A stretch of 44,896 nt of DNA, from contig JADKDZ010000015.1 in assembly GCA_016718265.1 (NCBI GenBank), positions 1-44,896 on the forward strand. The letters are read 5' to 3'. The stretch is from Uliginosibacterium sp. GTDB lineage: Bacteria; Pseudomonadota; Gammaproteobacteria; Burkholderiales; Rhodocyclaceae. Positions 14,614-23,049 of this stretch are shown piece by piece. A program made the position numbers and the translations under genes. Numbering within the stretch: position 1 is the first letter of the stretch; every line of letters begins with the position of its first letter. Below the pieces are notes generated by a model that did not search any database, had not been told where the DNA came from, and worked only from the letters and a program-made list of their open reading frames with translations.

Positions 14614-15837
14614 ATGAAACGCCTTCAAGCCTACAAATACGAGCTACAGCCCAACGGCGAACAGCAGCGCGCTATGCTCCGCTTCGCGGGGTCGTGCCGG
14701 TTCGTATTCAACAAGGCACTGGCGCTGCAAAAGGCACTGTACGAACAGGGCGAGAAGAAGCTGGGCTACGCCGGATTGTGCAAAGCACTCACGGCCTGGC
14801 GCAACGATCAAGACACGGCATGGCTTGCGGAAGCCCCGGTGCACCCGCTACAGCAGACCTTCAAGGACTTGGAGAGGGCCTACACCAACTTCTTTGCCAA
14901 ACGCGCCGATTTCCCGCGCTTCAAGAAGAAGGGCCAGTCGGATAGCTTCCGCTATCCCGACGCCAAGCAATTCAAGCTCGACCAGGGCAATAGCCGAGTG
15001 TTCCTGCCCAAGCTGGGCTGGATTCGCTACCGCAACAGCCGGGACATGCTCGGCACGGCCAAGAACATCACCGTATCGAGCACCGGCGGCAAATGGTTCG
15101 TCTCGATCCAGACCGAACGAGAAATTGAGCCGCCCGTACATCCGTCATCAACCATCGTCGGCATCGACATGGGTATCACGCGCTTTGCCACGTTGAGCGA
15201 CGGCAGTTTTATTGAACCGCTCAACAGTTTCAAGAAGCACGAGCAGCGCCTTGCCAAGTATCAACGTCGCATGAGTCGCAAGGAAAAGTTCAGCAACAAC
15301 TGGAAAAAGGCGAAAGCCAAAGTTCAGAAGCTCCAAACCCGCATCGCCAATATCCGCCGCGATTTCCTGCACAAGACCAGCACCACGATCAGCCAAAACC
15401 ACGCGCTCGTGTGTATTGAAGACTTGCAGGTGAGGAACATGTCCAAGTCAGCGGCAGGCAACAGTGACGCGCCAGGCAAGAACGTTCGGGCCAAGACTGG
15501 CCTGAACAAATCCATCCTCGATCAAGGCTGGTTCGAGTTCCGTCGCCAGCTTGAATACAAGCAGACATGGCTTGGCGGTGAAGTGCTGGCGGTCCCGCCG
15601 CGCAACACCAGTCGGACGTGCCCCTGCTGCGGCCATGTATCAAAAGACAACCGCAAGACACAAGCCAAGTTCGCTTGTGTGGAATGCGGGTATGAAAATC
15701 ACGCCGATGTGGTTGGCGCGATCAATATCTTAAGGGCGGGGCACGCCCGGTTCGCCTGTGAAGTGAGCGGTGCGGTAATGCCGCCAGCAGCAGGAACCCA
15801 CCGAAGCGACTCAGGGGCGGCTCAATGCCGCGCCTGA
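14614..15837 (+). CDS. tnpB: TnpB RNA-guided nuclease (IS605 OrfB)
   Basis: A 407-residue TnpB, counted from the ATG at 14614 (MKRLQAYKYELQPNGEQ, the usual family start); a longer frame from 14557 has no family resemblance. The RuvC catalytic acids are all present: Asp185 (GIDMGITRFAT), Glu269 (CIEDLQ) and Asp365 (NHADVVGAINIL). The zinc-binding cysteines of the target-nucleic-acid domain are intact (CPCCGH and CVECGY). TnpB is an omega-RNA-guided DNA endonuclease, ancestor of Cas12, that cuts empty donor sites and so promotes transposon retention. No TnpA is encoded nearby, so mobility would need a helper in trans. Confidence 0.92.
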   Translation: MKRLQAYKYELQPNGEQQRAMLRFAGSCRFVFNKALALQKALYEQGEKKLGYAGLCKALTAWRNDQDTAWLAEAPVHPLQQTFKDLERAYTNFFAKRADFPRFKKKGQSDSFRYPDAKQFKLDQGNSRVFLPKLGWIRYRNSRDMLGTAKNITVSSTGGKWFVSIQTEREIEPPVHPSSTIVGIDMGITRFATLSDGSFIEPLNSFKKHEQRLAKYQRRMSRKEKFSNNWKKAKAKVQKLQTRIANIRRDFLHKTSTTISQNHALVCIEDLQVRNMSKSAAGNSDAPGKNVRAKTGLNKSILDQGWFEFRRQLEYKQTWLGGEVLAVPPRNTSRTCPCCGHVSKDNRKTQAKFACVECGYENHADVVGAINILRAGHARFACEVSGAVMPPAAGTHRSDSGAAQCRA

Positions 15838-15881
15838 GCGCCGTAGGAATCTCCGGCCTTCAGGCCGGGGAGGATGTCAAG
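15700..15881 (+). ncRNA. Probable omega RNA of the TnpB element
   Basis: TnpB guide RNAs come from the 3' end of tnpB plus the transposon right end. Here 15810-15821 pairs with 15827-15838 (11 of 12 bp, overlapping the tnpB stop), and a second hairpin with TTCA loop lies at 15851-15872 before the GGATGTCAAG end. The guide would be the flanking sequence starting near 15881. The 5' boundary is a guess. Confidence 0.55.
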
Positions 15882-16031
15882 AGTCGGTCACCCACAACCA
15901 ATGCGTAAAACCCTTCTCCTAAAGAGTTACGCGTATTCCTCTGCTGTCGATTACGGTGGAGCTTAGGTGTTGAAGCAAACACCCTCCCGGCGTGAGATGC
16001 GTTGGGGCGAACAACTCAATAAAGGAGGCGT
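15882..16031 (+). other. Structured leader between TnpB element and next gene
   Basis: There is no gene in these 150 bases. They contain GCGTAA (15902-15907) facing TTACGC about 18 bases later, and a perfect 6-bp stem GGTGTT-GAAGCA-AACACC near 15966-15983. They end in an AAAGGAGG ribosome site at 16022. It may be the untranslated leader separated from its promoter by the TnpB insertion. Confidence 0.4.
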
Positions 16032-16385
16032 ATGAATAAAAATCTATGTATCTTTTGCGAATACATTCCTCTTCATAAAACTGCCGAGGATGCAGGCAAG
16101 CAAGTCTACACTGAGACTATACTGAAGTATAGAGATGTGTCATTGGCAAAACAAAATAAGGAAATTGCAGAAGCTGAATTCTTCTATAAGAAGAAGCTGT
16201 CTGACTATTCAACAAAACAACAAGCACATTTTATGAAGATGTGCAACGCTCTTAGGGCCGGAAATAAAGAGTTGTTCTCTCAGCTTACTTTCACGCTTCT
16301 CAAAGAGGCTGCTTCATACAGTGGCGGAGAAAGATCAGATGACCTTGTAGAACGAGTACGAAAAGAACTCAGTAGTATCAAGTAA
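16032..16385 (+). CDS. Unknown 117-residue protein
   Basis: Not recognised. An AAAGGAGG ribosome site precedes the ATG. The N-terminus has Cys6 and Cys9 (CIFC). Most of the rest is charged helix, ending DDLVERVRKELSSIK. It lies between the TnpB element and a terminator upstream of the terminase gene. It could be a packaging accessory protein, but nothing in the sequence shows this. Confidence 0.55.
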   Translation: MNKNLCIFCEYIPLHKTAEDAGKQVYTETILKYRDVSLAKQNKEIAEAEFFYKKKLSDYSTKQQAHFMKMCNALRAGNKELFSQLTFTLLKEAASYSGGERSDDLVERVRKELSSIK

Positions 16386-16437
16386 TATATCATACGTTTC
16401 TCCTCTCACTTATCCTTTCCGATATAGTGTTTCAATG

Positions 16438-16470
16438 CGCCCAAGGAGAAATCCTTTGGGCGTTATTTTT
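16438..16470 (+). terminator. Intrinsic terminator
   Basis: CGCCCAAGGA and TCCTTTGGGCG form a 10-bp stem with one bulged T around a GAAA loop, followed by TTATTTTTG. It ends the transcript of the gene at 16032. Confidence 0.85.
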
Positions 16471-16498
16471 GTTTCATTTATTCGTAAAGGAAATGTAA

Positions 16499-16735
16499 GT
16501 GAAGAACATTCGTGTAGTTTCTTATCGTGGGAAATACTCCCTGCGTTGGGCCTATCTTGACGAGGACGGCGAACTTGATTCCCTCTCACTGGATTGTGTT
16601 GATGTTATTGGGAAGAGTTCCAAGGACTTCATTGATCTATTGGCGTTGATAGCCAATGCGAGGAAGTTGCCCATCATTGCTGTGAATAGTAGCAATAAGG
16701 GGATGTATTTTAAGTTTGATTTGGAGGAAGGGTGA
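16499..16735 (+). CDS. Small unknown protein upstream of terminase
   Basis: A 78-residue protein starting at GTG with AAAGGAAATGTAA before it. It has short beta strands (NIRVVSYRGKYSLRWAYL, KLPIIAVNSSNKGMYFKFDL), suggesting a compact fold. The stop overlaps the terminase ATG by one base (TGATG), so expression is coupled to the large terminase. Function unknown. Confidence 0.55.
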   Translation: MKNIRVVSYRGKYSLRWAYLDEDGELDSLSLDCVDVIGKSSKDFIDLLALIANARKLPIIAVNSSNKGMYFKFDLEEG

Positions 16736-18478
16736 TGGCTGAGAATAAGGTGTTCGGCCCGGCGTCAATAAAACAAAGAATGATGCTAGAAGCACAAGAA
16801 GATATCATTCTTGTGGGTGGTGGTAGATAATCCCGTGCCTCCACGTTAAAAACACTCTCCTAAACGGGGAAACTCCCACGCGGACAATCCCGTAGCAAGC
16901 CGCAATTGCGGTAGCCTCGAACGACTAACCGAAAGGTGTAGGATCAAGCGATCCGAAACGGAGAGGGCATGTAAATGTCAAGATATAGTCTGATCTTCAT
17001 GGCAACATGAAGCTGCGAAAGCGGTACAGGAATAGCTGCCCTGTGCGAACAATCCTCTATAGGCGGGCGGAGGAAAAACGTCAACAATTTTGATGAAGAT
17101 GTTGGCATACTTGGATGATCCAAATGAGCGCATCGTGATTGCGCGTAAATCAAGACCTGAGCTTACACGCCCCGGGGGCATTGTGAATGAATCTAAACAA
17201 TTCTACCAACCTTTTGGCGGTGACTTTAATAAGACTGGACTGATCTGGACGTTCCCATCTCAGGCCGAGATACAGTTCCTTGGTATCCCAGATGCAAGTG
17301 TGCTTGGTAGCCTCCAGGGCCTCCAAGCTAGCCGTTTATGCGTGGACGAAGCCGGTGACGATTGGTCTTTGGATGTGATTTTATTCTTGTTGTCTCGGGT
17401 TCGTAGTGCCCACTCAAAATACAAAGAACAAGTTATCCTAACAGCTAACCCAAATCATAATAGCTTTCTAAGGGAGTGGGTAGATTACTGCTTAGACGAA
17501 GATGGCGTGCCAAAGCCGGGAACAGAAGACAAGGTTCGCTGGATGGTTGTTCTTGATGGTAAGGTTTTGTGGGCAGACTCAGAAGAGGAGTGTTTTGAGA
17601 TTCATGGCGCCCCACGCGGTATGATTAGAGGGAAGGGGCTTACTGCAGCACAGATACGAGACGTGCCAAAAGGTAAGCTCTTTATTGCTAAGTCATTCAG
17701 ATTTATCCCTTCTACGGTCTACGACAACCCCTACCTCCTCCCCCCACGCAACAACACCTACCTTCCAAGCCTCCTTGCACAGCCTAAGCGCAACCAGCTG
17801 AAATACCTGCATGGCTCATGGCTTAATATCGATGTTGGACAGAATATGTTCAACCGGTCTTGGTGCGATCTGATAACAATGGATCAAGTGCCGGTTGACA
17901 CTGATCTTGTCAGAGCCTACGACTTGGCAGCAACAGAGAAGTCTGAGGTTAATCGTAATCCTGATGCCACAGTTGGAATGCTCATGGGCAGAGACAGGTT
18001 TGGTACGTATTACGTGATCGATATGGTTAAGTTCCATGCGAAGCCTCATGCAGTGCTTGAGCGTATAATCACTCAGGCAACCAGAGATGGATTACACGTT
18101 CCTATTGTTGTCCCACAGGACGCTGGCGCAGCAGGCAAATACGTGGCAAACCACATGGTGACTGTTCTATCTGAGGAAGGGCTTATCGTCAAGGTTGATA
18201 AGATGAGTGGTTGGAGTGGTAAGCTGCAGAGGTTCCTCCCATTCTGCCAGCTTGCAGAAGCGGGTAAAGTGAAGATCGTGGTCGGGGCATGGAATGATGA
18301 GTGGCTTGAAACGCTTGAGATGTTCAAAGGCACACCTGAGTCTATGCGAAAGATTCACGACGACGAGGTTGATGCTACATCAAGCGCCTTGAAGATTCTC
18401 GCTAAAGCGTATCAATCATCCCCAAACGTATCCCTCTCAGGCATCTCTTTAACAAGGGAAGGGCCTATTCCGTCTTGA
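16735..18478 (+). CDS. terL: Large terminase subunit, split by a group I intron
   Basis: The DNA-packaging motor and headful or site-specific nuclease. Exon 1 is 16735-16824 (30 codons) and exon 2 is 17063-18478. The spliced product is 501 residues. Splicing joins VGGG to AGGGKTS, rebuilding Walker A (GGAGGGKT, 29-36). Walker B is LCVDEA (Asp125, Glu126). The nuclease domain has the Asp of RAYDLAAT, the Asp in VPQDAGAAG and the terminal DDEVDATSSAL acids. Without splicing, translation stops 3 codons into the intron and no ATPase site is made. An in-frame TTG at 17090 would give an N-truncated product lacking Walker A, so it is not a likely start. Confidence 0.9.
16825..17062 (+). ncRNA. Group I self-splicing intron (238 nt, no ORF)
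   Basis: Splice sites are fixed by pairing. P1: exon end GTGGTGGT (16817-16824) pairs with GCCTCCAC in the intron (one T-T mismatch), placing the conserved U-G wobble at the splice site. P10: the first exon-2 bases GCGGG pair with CCCGT directly 5' of that guide. The intron ends in G (17062). The core has GACTA...AAGATATAGTC for P7, a GGATC-AAGC-GATCC hairpin in the P8 position, ACC-GAAA-GGT, and a CTTCATG-GCAA-CATGAAG tetraloop stem for P9. There is no homing endonuclease inside. Confidence 0.9.
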
Positions 18479-18525
18479 CCAATAGCATAAGAGCCTTTAT
18501 ATGTCAATATATTTGCTGTAAAACA

Positions 18526-18554
18526 TTGACAAAACAAGGTTCTTATGTTATAAT
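18526..18554 (+). promoter_or_regulatory. Head-gene sigma-70 promoter
   Basis: TTGACA (18526-18531) and TATAAT (18549-18554) with 17-bp spacing, 50 bases before the portal start. TGTCAAT at 18502-18508 is an inverted copy of the -35 segment ATTGACA. Confidence 0.85.
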
Positions 18555-18603
18555 ATTAGTATAGGAATTAGGAATGCTCATTAAATTTAACGAGGAGGTA
18601 TAG

Positions 18604-20091
18604 GTGGCAAGAAAACTCAAAGAATCCCTCCTACAGCCAGATGAGGGAGCCCCCGGCGTTCCTCGCATCGCAGGTTTCTCAGAGGCGGGTTACACTGGCC
18701 TCAAATTCACAGCAAAACAGATTCTCGAAGAGCGTGACAAACGCTTCCGTATGCCTAAGCGCATCGAGACAATCGATGAGATGCTTTCAGAGCCAGTTAT
18801 ATCAGCAGCTCTTGAGATGTATAAAATGCTTATGGCCCGCCCTGAATGGACTATCGAGCCACCCGTAGGAGCTTCTGCTACACAGAAAGAACGTGCCAAG
18901 TTCATCCAATCGTGTCTTGATGACATGGATGATCAGACGTGGTTTAGCTTCGTTCAAAGTGCCCTCTCCTATCTTGATTACGGCTTCTGCGTTGTGGAGA
19001 AAGTGTTCAAGCGCAGAACAAAGAAGAATAGCAAACACAGTGATGGTCTTGTAGGCATTTCTAAGTTGGCTGTGCGTAGTCAATCTACAATCTCCGGCTG
19101 GTTGTTCTCTGATGATGGACGAGAGCTGCTTGGTGTAGAACAATCCCTCAAGAACATAGTATACGCAGATCGGTTTAGCAATGCAATAGCTTCTACGATT
19201 GAAATTCCTCGTGAGAAGTTTATGTTGTTCCGTAGCAGCCCTAAGAACGATAATCCAGAAGGTACGCCTATCCTGAAGAGCGCCTACGTCCCATTCCGCT
19301 ATAAGCGGGCTGTGGAAGAAGCGCAAGCAATCGGGGTAACGCGTGACCTAGCAGGTATCCTTGTAATGAAGGCCCCTGCAGACGTATTCAGCCCAAACGC
19401 TTCTGCTGAACAGAAGGCTTCCTTTGAAGAGCTAAAGCGTGTTCTTCGTAACGTTAGCACAGGGGAGCAGCAAGGCTTGCTTCTCCCAAGCACGACGCAA
19501 GGGGATAATGGACAAGGCAAGGAGCACTACTCAGCAGAGCTGCTTAGTTCTTCTGGTGCAAGAGCCTTCGATACGCAAGCAATCATCCAGCAATTACAGA
19601 CTCAAATGCTTATCAGCATGTTTGCTGACATGCTCCAGCTTGGTAACAACGGCCAAGGATCATTTAGCCTTGCTGATGGCAAACTTGGCATGGTGGAAGC
19701 ATCTGTTTCGTACAAGCTGCGGGAACTGTCTGAAGTGATTAACCAGCAGCTCATCCCTGATCTGTACAGATTCAACGGATGGGATGACAAGGAATATTGC
19801 AAGGCTGTTCCGGGCGTTGTCTCTGAGATGTCTGCTGATGAATTCGGCAAGCTGATTCAGCGTGTATCTGCTGTGGGTGCTGTTGAGATGGATCGTAGAT
19901 TCCTCAACAAGATTCGTGAGCACATCGGCATTGACACATTGGCAGAGGATGTTGAGCCAAGAGAAGAATATATGCCGCAGGCAACGTCTCGCTCAGGCGA
20001 TGGAATGGCTAGCGGCCTCAACTCTGGTACTGGAGATGCTACTGGCGGCTCTGGAGATTCTTCTACAAATAACGCAGATAATGCAGCATAG
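18604..20091 (+). CDS. Portal protein (Mu gp29/DUF935-like)
   Basis: A 495-residue portal protein forming the dodecameric DNA channel at the capsid vertex. It resembles the DUF935 family: an N-terminal arm with LEERDKRFRMPKRIETIDEML, then WTIEPP followed by FVQSALSYLDYGFCVVEKVF, and a clip/stem region with KRAVEEAQAIGVTRDLAGILVMK. The C-terminus is a flexible Gly/Ser/Asn tail. The start is GTG at 18604 with AGGAGGTATAG in front. It is the first gene of the head module and lies 12 bases before the protease gene. Confidence 0.82.
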   Translation: MARKLKESLLQPDEGAPGVPRIAGFSEAGYTGLKFTAKQILEERDKRFRMPKRIETIDEMLSEPVISAALEMYKMLMARPEWTIEPPVGASATQKERAKFIQSCLDDMDDQTWFSFVQSALSYLDYGFCVVEKVFKRRTKKNSKHSDGLVGISKLAVRSQSTISGWLFSDDGRELLGVEQSLKNIVYADRFSNAIASTIEIPREKFMLFRSSPKNDNPEGTPILKSAYVPFRYKRAVEEAQAIGVTRDLAGILVMKAPADVFSPNASAEQKASFEELKRVLRNVSTGEQQGLLLPSTTQGDNGQGKEHYSAELLSSSGARAFDTQAIIQQLQTQMLISMFADMLQLGNNGQGSFSLADGKLGMVEASVSYKLRELSEVINQQLIPDLYRFNGWDDKEYCKAVPGVVSEMSADEFGKLIQRVSAVGAVEMDRRFLNKIREHIGIDTLAEDVEPREEYMPQATSRSGDGMASGLNSGTGDATGGSGDSSTNNADNAA

Positions 20092-20103
20092 GAAAGGGAA
20101 TAA

Positions 20104-20943
20104 ATGAGTCATAGACTATTCAGGCTAACTGAACAAATCTTGGCTCATCCTCAACTCATTACAGCAGAAGCATTGGCCCCTATTGCACAGTACCTTGTGA
20201 ATAGAACGGCTGATCCTTCGTTCATGCGTGATGTAGAAGACGATGAGAATAAGCAAGATAAAGAAGAGATGGAAGTGCTTAACGGCGTAGCTTTCATCAA
20301 TGTAGAAGGCGCCCTTTCGTACAAGCCAATATACACAGCGTGTGGCAAGGTTGGCGTGGCTTACACAGAGCTGATTGAACAAGTTGGCGAAGCAATTGAT
20401 GCTGGCGCTAAACAGATTGTGTTCTCGTTCAGCAGTCCCGGTGGTGCAGCTCAATCCTGTTTCACTTCTGCTAATGAAGTGAGGCGCATGGCAGACGAAG
20501 CTGGCGTAAAGCTTGTTGCATATGTAGATGAGATGGCCTGTTCTGCAGCGTATGCTTGGGCCTGCATGATGGATGAAGTTGTTTCTTCTCCTGATGGCAC
20601 TACAGGCTCAGTAGGCTGTATTGTTGCACTGCTTGATGATTCCAAAGCTCTTGACAAGGAAGGTTACAAGCGGGTGGTGATTACATCTCTTGCTGGTAAG
20701 TCTCCTTTCAACGAAGACGGCAGCTTCTCAGAAAAGTTTTTGGCTAAGGTGCAAGAAGACGTATCCCGTCTTGGTATGCAGTTTGCCGAGCATGTTTCCA
20801 TGTATACAGGATTGTCTGTGGAAACGATTTTAGCGTTGGATGCTCAGTCGTTCCACGCAGAAAAGGCTTTGGAGATTGGCCTTGTAAACAAGGTTATGAC
20901 TCCAAGGGAATTTCTTGACTATGTAAGGAGTAACAATGCTTGA
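20104..20943 (+). CDS. Prohead maturation protease, S49 (lambda gpC/SppA-like)
   Basis: A 279-residue serine peptidase of family S49, which processes scaffold and portal during capsid assembly. The nucleophile is Ser147 in DEMACSAAYAWA and the general base is probably Lys199 in TSLAGKSPF; a Ser/Lys dyad with this spacing is known in SppA. SSPGG (110-114) forms the oxyanion motif. Its stop lies inside the start of the scaffold gene (8-base overlap). In lambda the scaffold is an internal in-frame product of the protease gene, but here it is a separate frame. Confidence 0.85.
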   Translation: MSHRLFRLTEQILAHPQLITAEALAPIAQYLVNRTADPSFMRDVEDDENKQDKEEMEVLNGVAFINVEGALSYKPIYTACGKVGVAYTELIEQVGEAIDAGAKQIVFSFSSPGGAAQSCFTSANEVRRMADEAGVKLVAYVDEMACSAAYAWACMMDEVVSSPDGTTGSVGCIVALLDDSKALDKEGYKRVVITSLAGKSPFNEDGSFSEKFLAKVQEDVSRLGMQFAEHVSMYTGLSVETILALDAQSFHAEKALEIGLVNKVMTPREFLDYVRSNNA

Positions 20944-21481
20944 TGCACTGAAAAAGGCACTCAAGGGCGTATCAGCTACTGAGGTAGTGGAAGCCCCTGT
21001 AGAGGCGGCTGTACAGGAAGTACAAGAAGAACTGTTGGAGCTTGCAGCGATGCAGCCCCTCCAAGAACAACTCGCTGAGCTGGTTTCCCAAGTGGAACAA
21101 CTCAACAGCGTAGTAGCAGAAAAGGATGCCCTGCTGGCATCTCTGAACAGCAAGCTGGAAGGCTATGCCGACCTCGCTGCTAAGGCTGAAGCTGAAGCTG
21201 CCGCTCTCCAAGAGCAAGCCAAGCTGAAGGAACTCAACGAGCGTCGTGAGATGCTGGCGGACGTTATCGGTAAGGATAATCCCGGTTTCGAAACTACCTT
21301 TACCGCTATCGGTGAATTGCCGCGTGAGTCATTTGACGTTGTTGTATCTGGATTCAAGGCATCCTTTGCCAAGGAAGCAGAAAGCACAATGTTCAAAGAA
21401 GTTGGTGTGTCGGGTGATGCTGATAAAGCCCCTGAAGAAAACCTTACGATGAAAATCATCAAGCAATCTCTCAAGAAGTAA
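20936..21481 (+). CDS. Scaffold-like protein
   Basis: A 181-residue protein dominated by an acidic coiled coil (about residues 25-105, LEQ/AEA heptads) with a basic C-terminus (MKIIKQSLKK). It lies between protease and decoration genes, the standard position for a capsid scaffold. The basic C-terminal helix would bind the capsid shell, as in other scaffolds. It overlaps the protease gene. Confidence 0.75.
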   Translation: MLDALKKALKGVSATEVVEAPVEAAVQEVQEELLELAAMQPLQEQLAELVSQVEQLNSVVAEKDALLASLNSKLEGYADLAAKAEAEAAALQEQAKLKELNERREMLADVIGKDNPGFETTFTAIGELPRESFDVVVSGFKASFAKEAESTMFKEVGVSGDADKAPEENLTMKIIKQSLKK

Positions 21482-21517
21482 TCTTGAGACTATCGCAATT
21501 TTAGAAAGGAAATACAA

Positions 21518-21937
21518 ATGGCTGTTATCGACACTCGCACGCTTACTCTGAGCGACGTTGTTAAAGAAGAATATGAGCCGTCCAGCGGAATCACTCGTGA
21601 AGTAGTGACTGTTAATCTGGCTGGTGCTACCACGCTGACGGCAGGCGCTGTTCTGGCTAAGGTCACTGCCACTGGCAAGTATCTTATTCAGGACGCATCC
21701 CTTGCATCTGGTGCAGGCTTGGAAGCTGCAGGCGTGTTCTTGGGCAAGGATGAACTGACTCCGGTTCTGGCAGTTGCTGCTACTACGGACACCAAGGTTC
21801 TGATGCTGGCTCGTGGCCCTGCAAAGGTTGTTGTTGGCAAGCTGACGTTTGGGGCTGGCACCGACACTAATGCTGAAAAGCAAGCTGTGTATGACGCGCT
21901 GGCTGCCAAGGGTATCGTCACTGTTACCGCTCTCTAA
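21518..21937 (+). CDS. Head decoration protein (lambda gpD-like)
   Basis: A 139-residue Ala/Val/Thr/Gly-rich beta protein. The N-terminal VKEEYEPSSGITREVVTV and GAVLAKVTATGKYLI match the gpD/HDPD type of trimeric capsid-stabilising proteins, and it sits directly before the major capsid gene as in lambda. AAAGGAAATACAA precedes the ATG. Confidence 0.8.
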   Translation: MAVIDTRTLTLSDVVKEEYEPSSGITREVVTVNLAGATTLTAGAVLAKVTATGKYLIQDASLASGAGLEAAGVFLGKDELTPVLAVAATTDTKVLMLARGPAKVVVGKLTFGAGTDTNAEKQAVYDALAAKGIVTVTAL

Positions 21938-21960
21938 TATAGATTAAGGAAAGAATAAAT

Positions 21961-22971
21961 ATGTTGACTCGTACTTTTGGCAAGAATTTCGAGGTTTCTG
22001 ATTGGACGGAGGAGCTTGTTGTCATCCAAAATCAGTGGGGGCGTTTGGCTGCTGATGGCCTCTTCCAAGAAGAAGGTATTGAACAATACACTGTTCAGTT
22101 TGAACAGACTACCAAGGATGGTGCTATCCTTGTTGATATGGTACGCGGAGAGCGTGCTACGGCCAATAAAGAACAAGGCTCATTGATCCGTTCTTGGAGT
22201 GTTCCTAGCTACCCGTATGACGACTACATCACCCCGAGCGACATCAAGGGCAAGCGCGCTTATGGCTCTGCCTCTGATGAAGAGCAACTTGCGTTTGTTC
22301 GTGCTCGTCGCCTTGCACGTATTCGTCAGAATCACGCATGGACGCTGGAGTATGCACGTTGGAAAGCTCTGACATCTGGCGATGTATATGCTCCGAATGG
22401 TACTGTCTCGATGAACTACTTTACAGAGTTCGGCGTATCGCAGAAGAGTGTTAATTTTGTGCTTGGAACCGGTACGACAGACATCATCGCAAAAATTGAA
22501 GAAGGCATTGCCCACATTCAAGATAACGCCTCTGGTCAAAACGTCTCTGGTATTGTTTGCTATTGCTCGTCTGGCTTTTTCTCCAGCCTTATTGGCCACG
22601 CAAACGTGAAGACGGCTTACACCTACTACACCAGCACGCAAGAGCCTCTGCGCCAGCGTCAAGGCGGCAACACCACAATGTATCGTGAATTCTTCCACGG
22701 GGGTGTTCTGTTTGTAGAAGTTCGTGGAAACTACGCTAGCAATGCTTTCATCCCTGCTAACGAAGCTGTCATGGTTCCTGTTGGCACCGATGCTTTTAAA
22801 ACGTATTTTTCGCCTGCCAATAAATTTGATCTACTGGGGACAACCGGTGAACAGGCATACGTGTTTGAGTACCCGGGCGAGCGCGGCGACAAAATCATTC
22901 TGGAATCTGAGTCTAACTTCCTGAATGCATTGGTTCGCCCTGCCATGGTTGTGAAGGTTACCGCGTCGTAA
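21961..22971 (+). CDS. Major capsid protein (lambda gpE-like)
   Basis: A 336-residue major capsid protein of the Phage_cap_E/HK97 fold. Recognised by the central segment RARRLARIRQNHAWTLEYARWKAL (in parts), the IEEGIAHIQDN helix, and the C-terminal region with VPVGTDAFKTYFSPAN and EYPGERGDKIILESESNFL. AAGGAAAG precedes the ATG. Codon use is even and highly GCT/CGT-biased, as expected for a very highly expressed gene. Confidence 0.88.
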   Translation: MLTRTFGKNFEVSDWTEELVVIQNQWGRLAADGLFQEEGIEQYTVQFEQTTKDGAILVDMVRGERATANKEQGSLIRSWSVPSYPYDDYITPSDIKGKRAYGSASDEEQLAFVRARRLARIRQNHAWTLEYARWKALTSGDVYAPNGTVSMNYFTEFGVSQKSVNFVLGTGTTDIIAKIEEGIAHIQDNASGQNVSGIVCYCSSGFFSSLIGHANVKTAYTYYTSTQEPLRQRQGGNTTMYREFFHGGVLFVEVRGNYASNAFIPANEAVMVPVGTDAFKTYFSPANKFDLLGTTGEQAYVFEYPGERGDKIILESESNFLNALVRPAMVVKVTAS

Positions 22972-22988
22972 TCTCCTAGTGAGATAGC

Positions 22989-23033
22989 TTTACAAAATGC
23001 TCTGGCGGGTGTATAATGCTCTCCAGAGCATTT
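22989..23033 (+). promoter_or_regulatory. Promoter embedded in an 11-bp inverted repeat
   Basis: TTTACA (22989-22994) and TATAAT (23012-23017), 17-bp spacing. An inverted repeat AAATGCTCTGG (22995-23005) / CCAGAGCATTT (23023-23033) starts right after the -35 and ends beyond the start site, so the -10 sits in its loop. It could be an operator or a hairpin in read-through transcripts from the capsid gene. Confidence 0.7.
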
Positions 23034-23049
23034 GATAAAGGTAATTGTA

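Larger units (their letters stand above)
14590..15881 (+). mobile_element. IS200/IS605-type element, tnpB only
   Basis: An insertion with visibly higher G+C than the phage genes around it (C/G-ending codons dominate). It carries tnpB and no tnpA transposase. The right end is typical of the family: a GGCC-TTCA-GGCC hairpin (15851-15872) followed by GGATGTCAAG, so the element probably ends near 15880. The left end is not defined; a TTTAT at 14584-14588 could be the adjacent target motif, which is speculative. Confidence 0.7.

Noticed and set aside
17090..18478. Terminase starting at the in-frame TTG at 17090.
   Set aside because: It would lack the Walker A motif, and the spliced gene restores it with canonical intron pairings.
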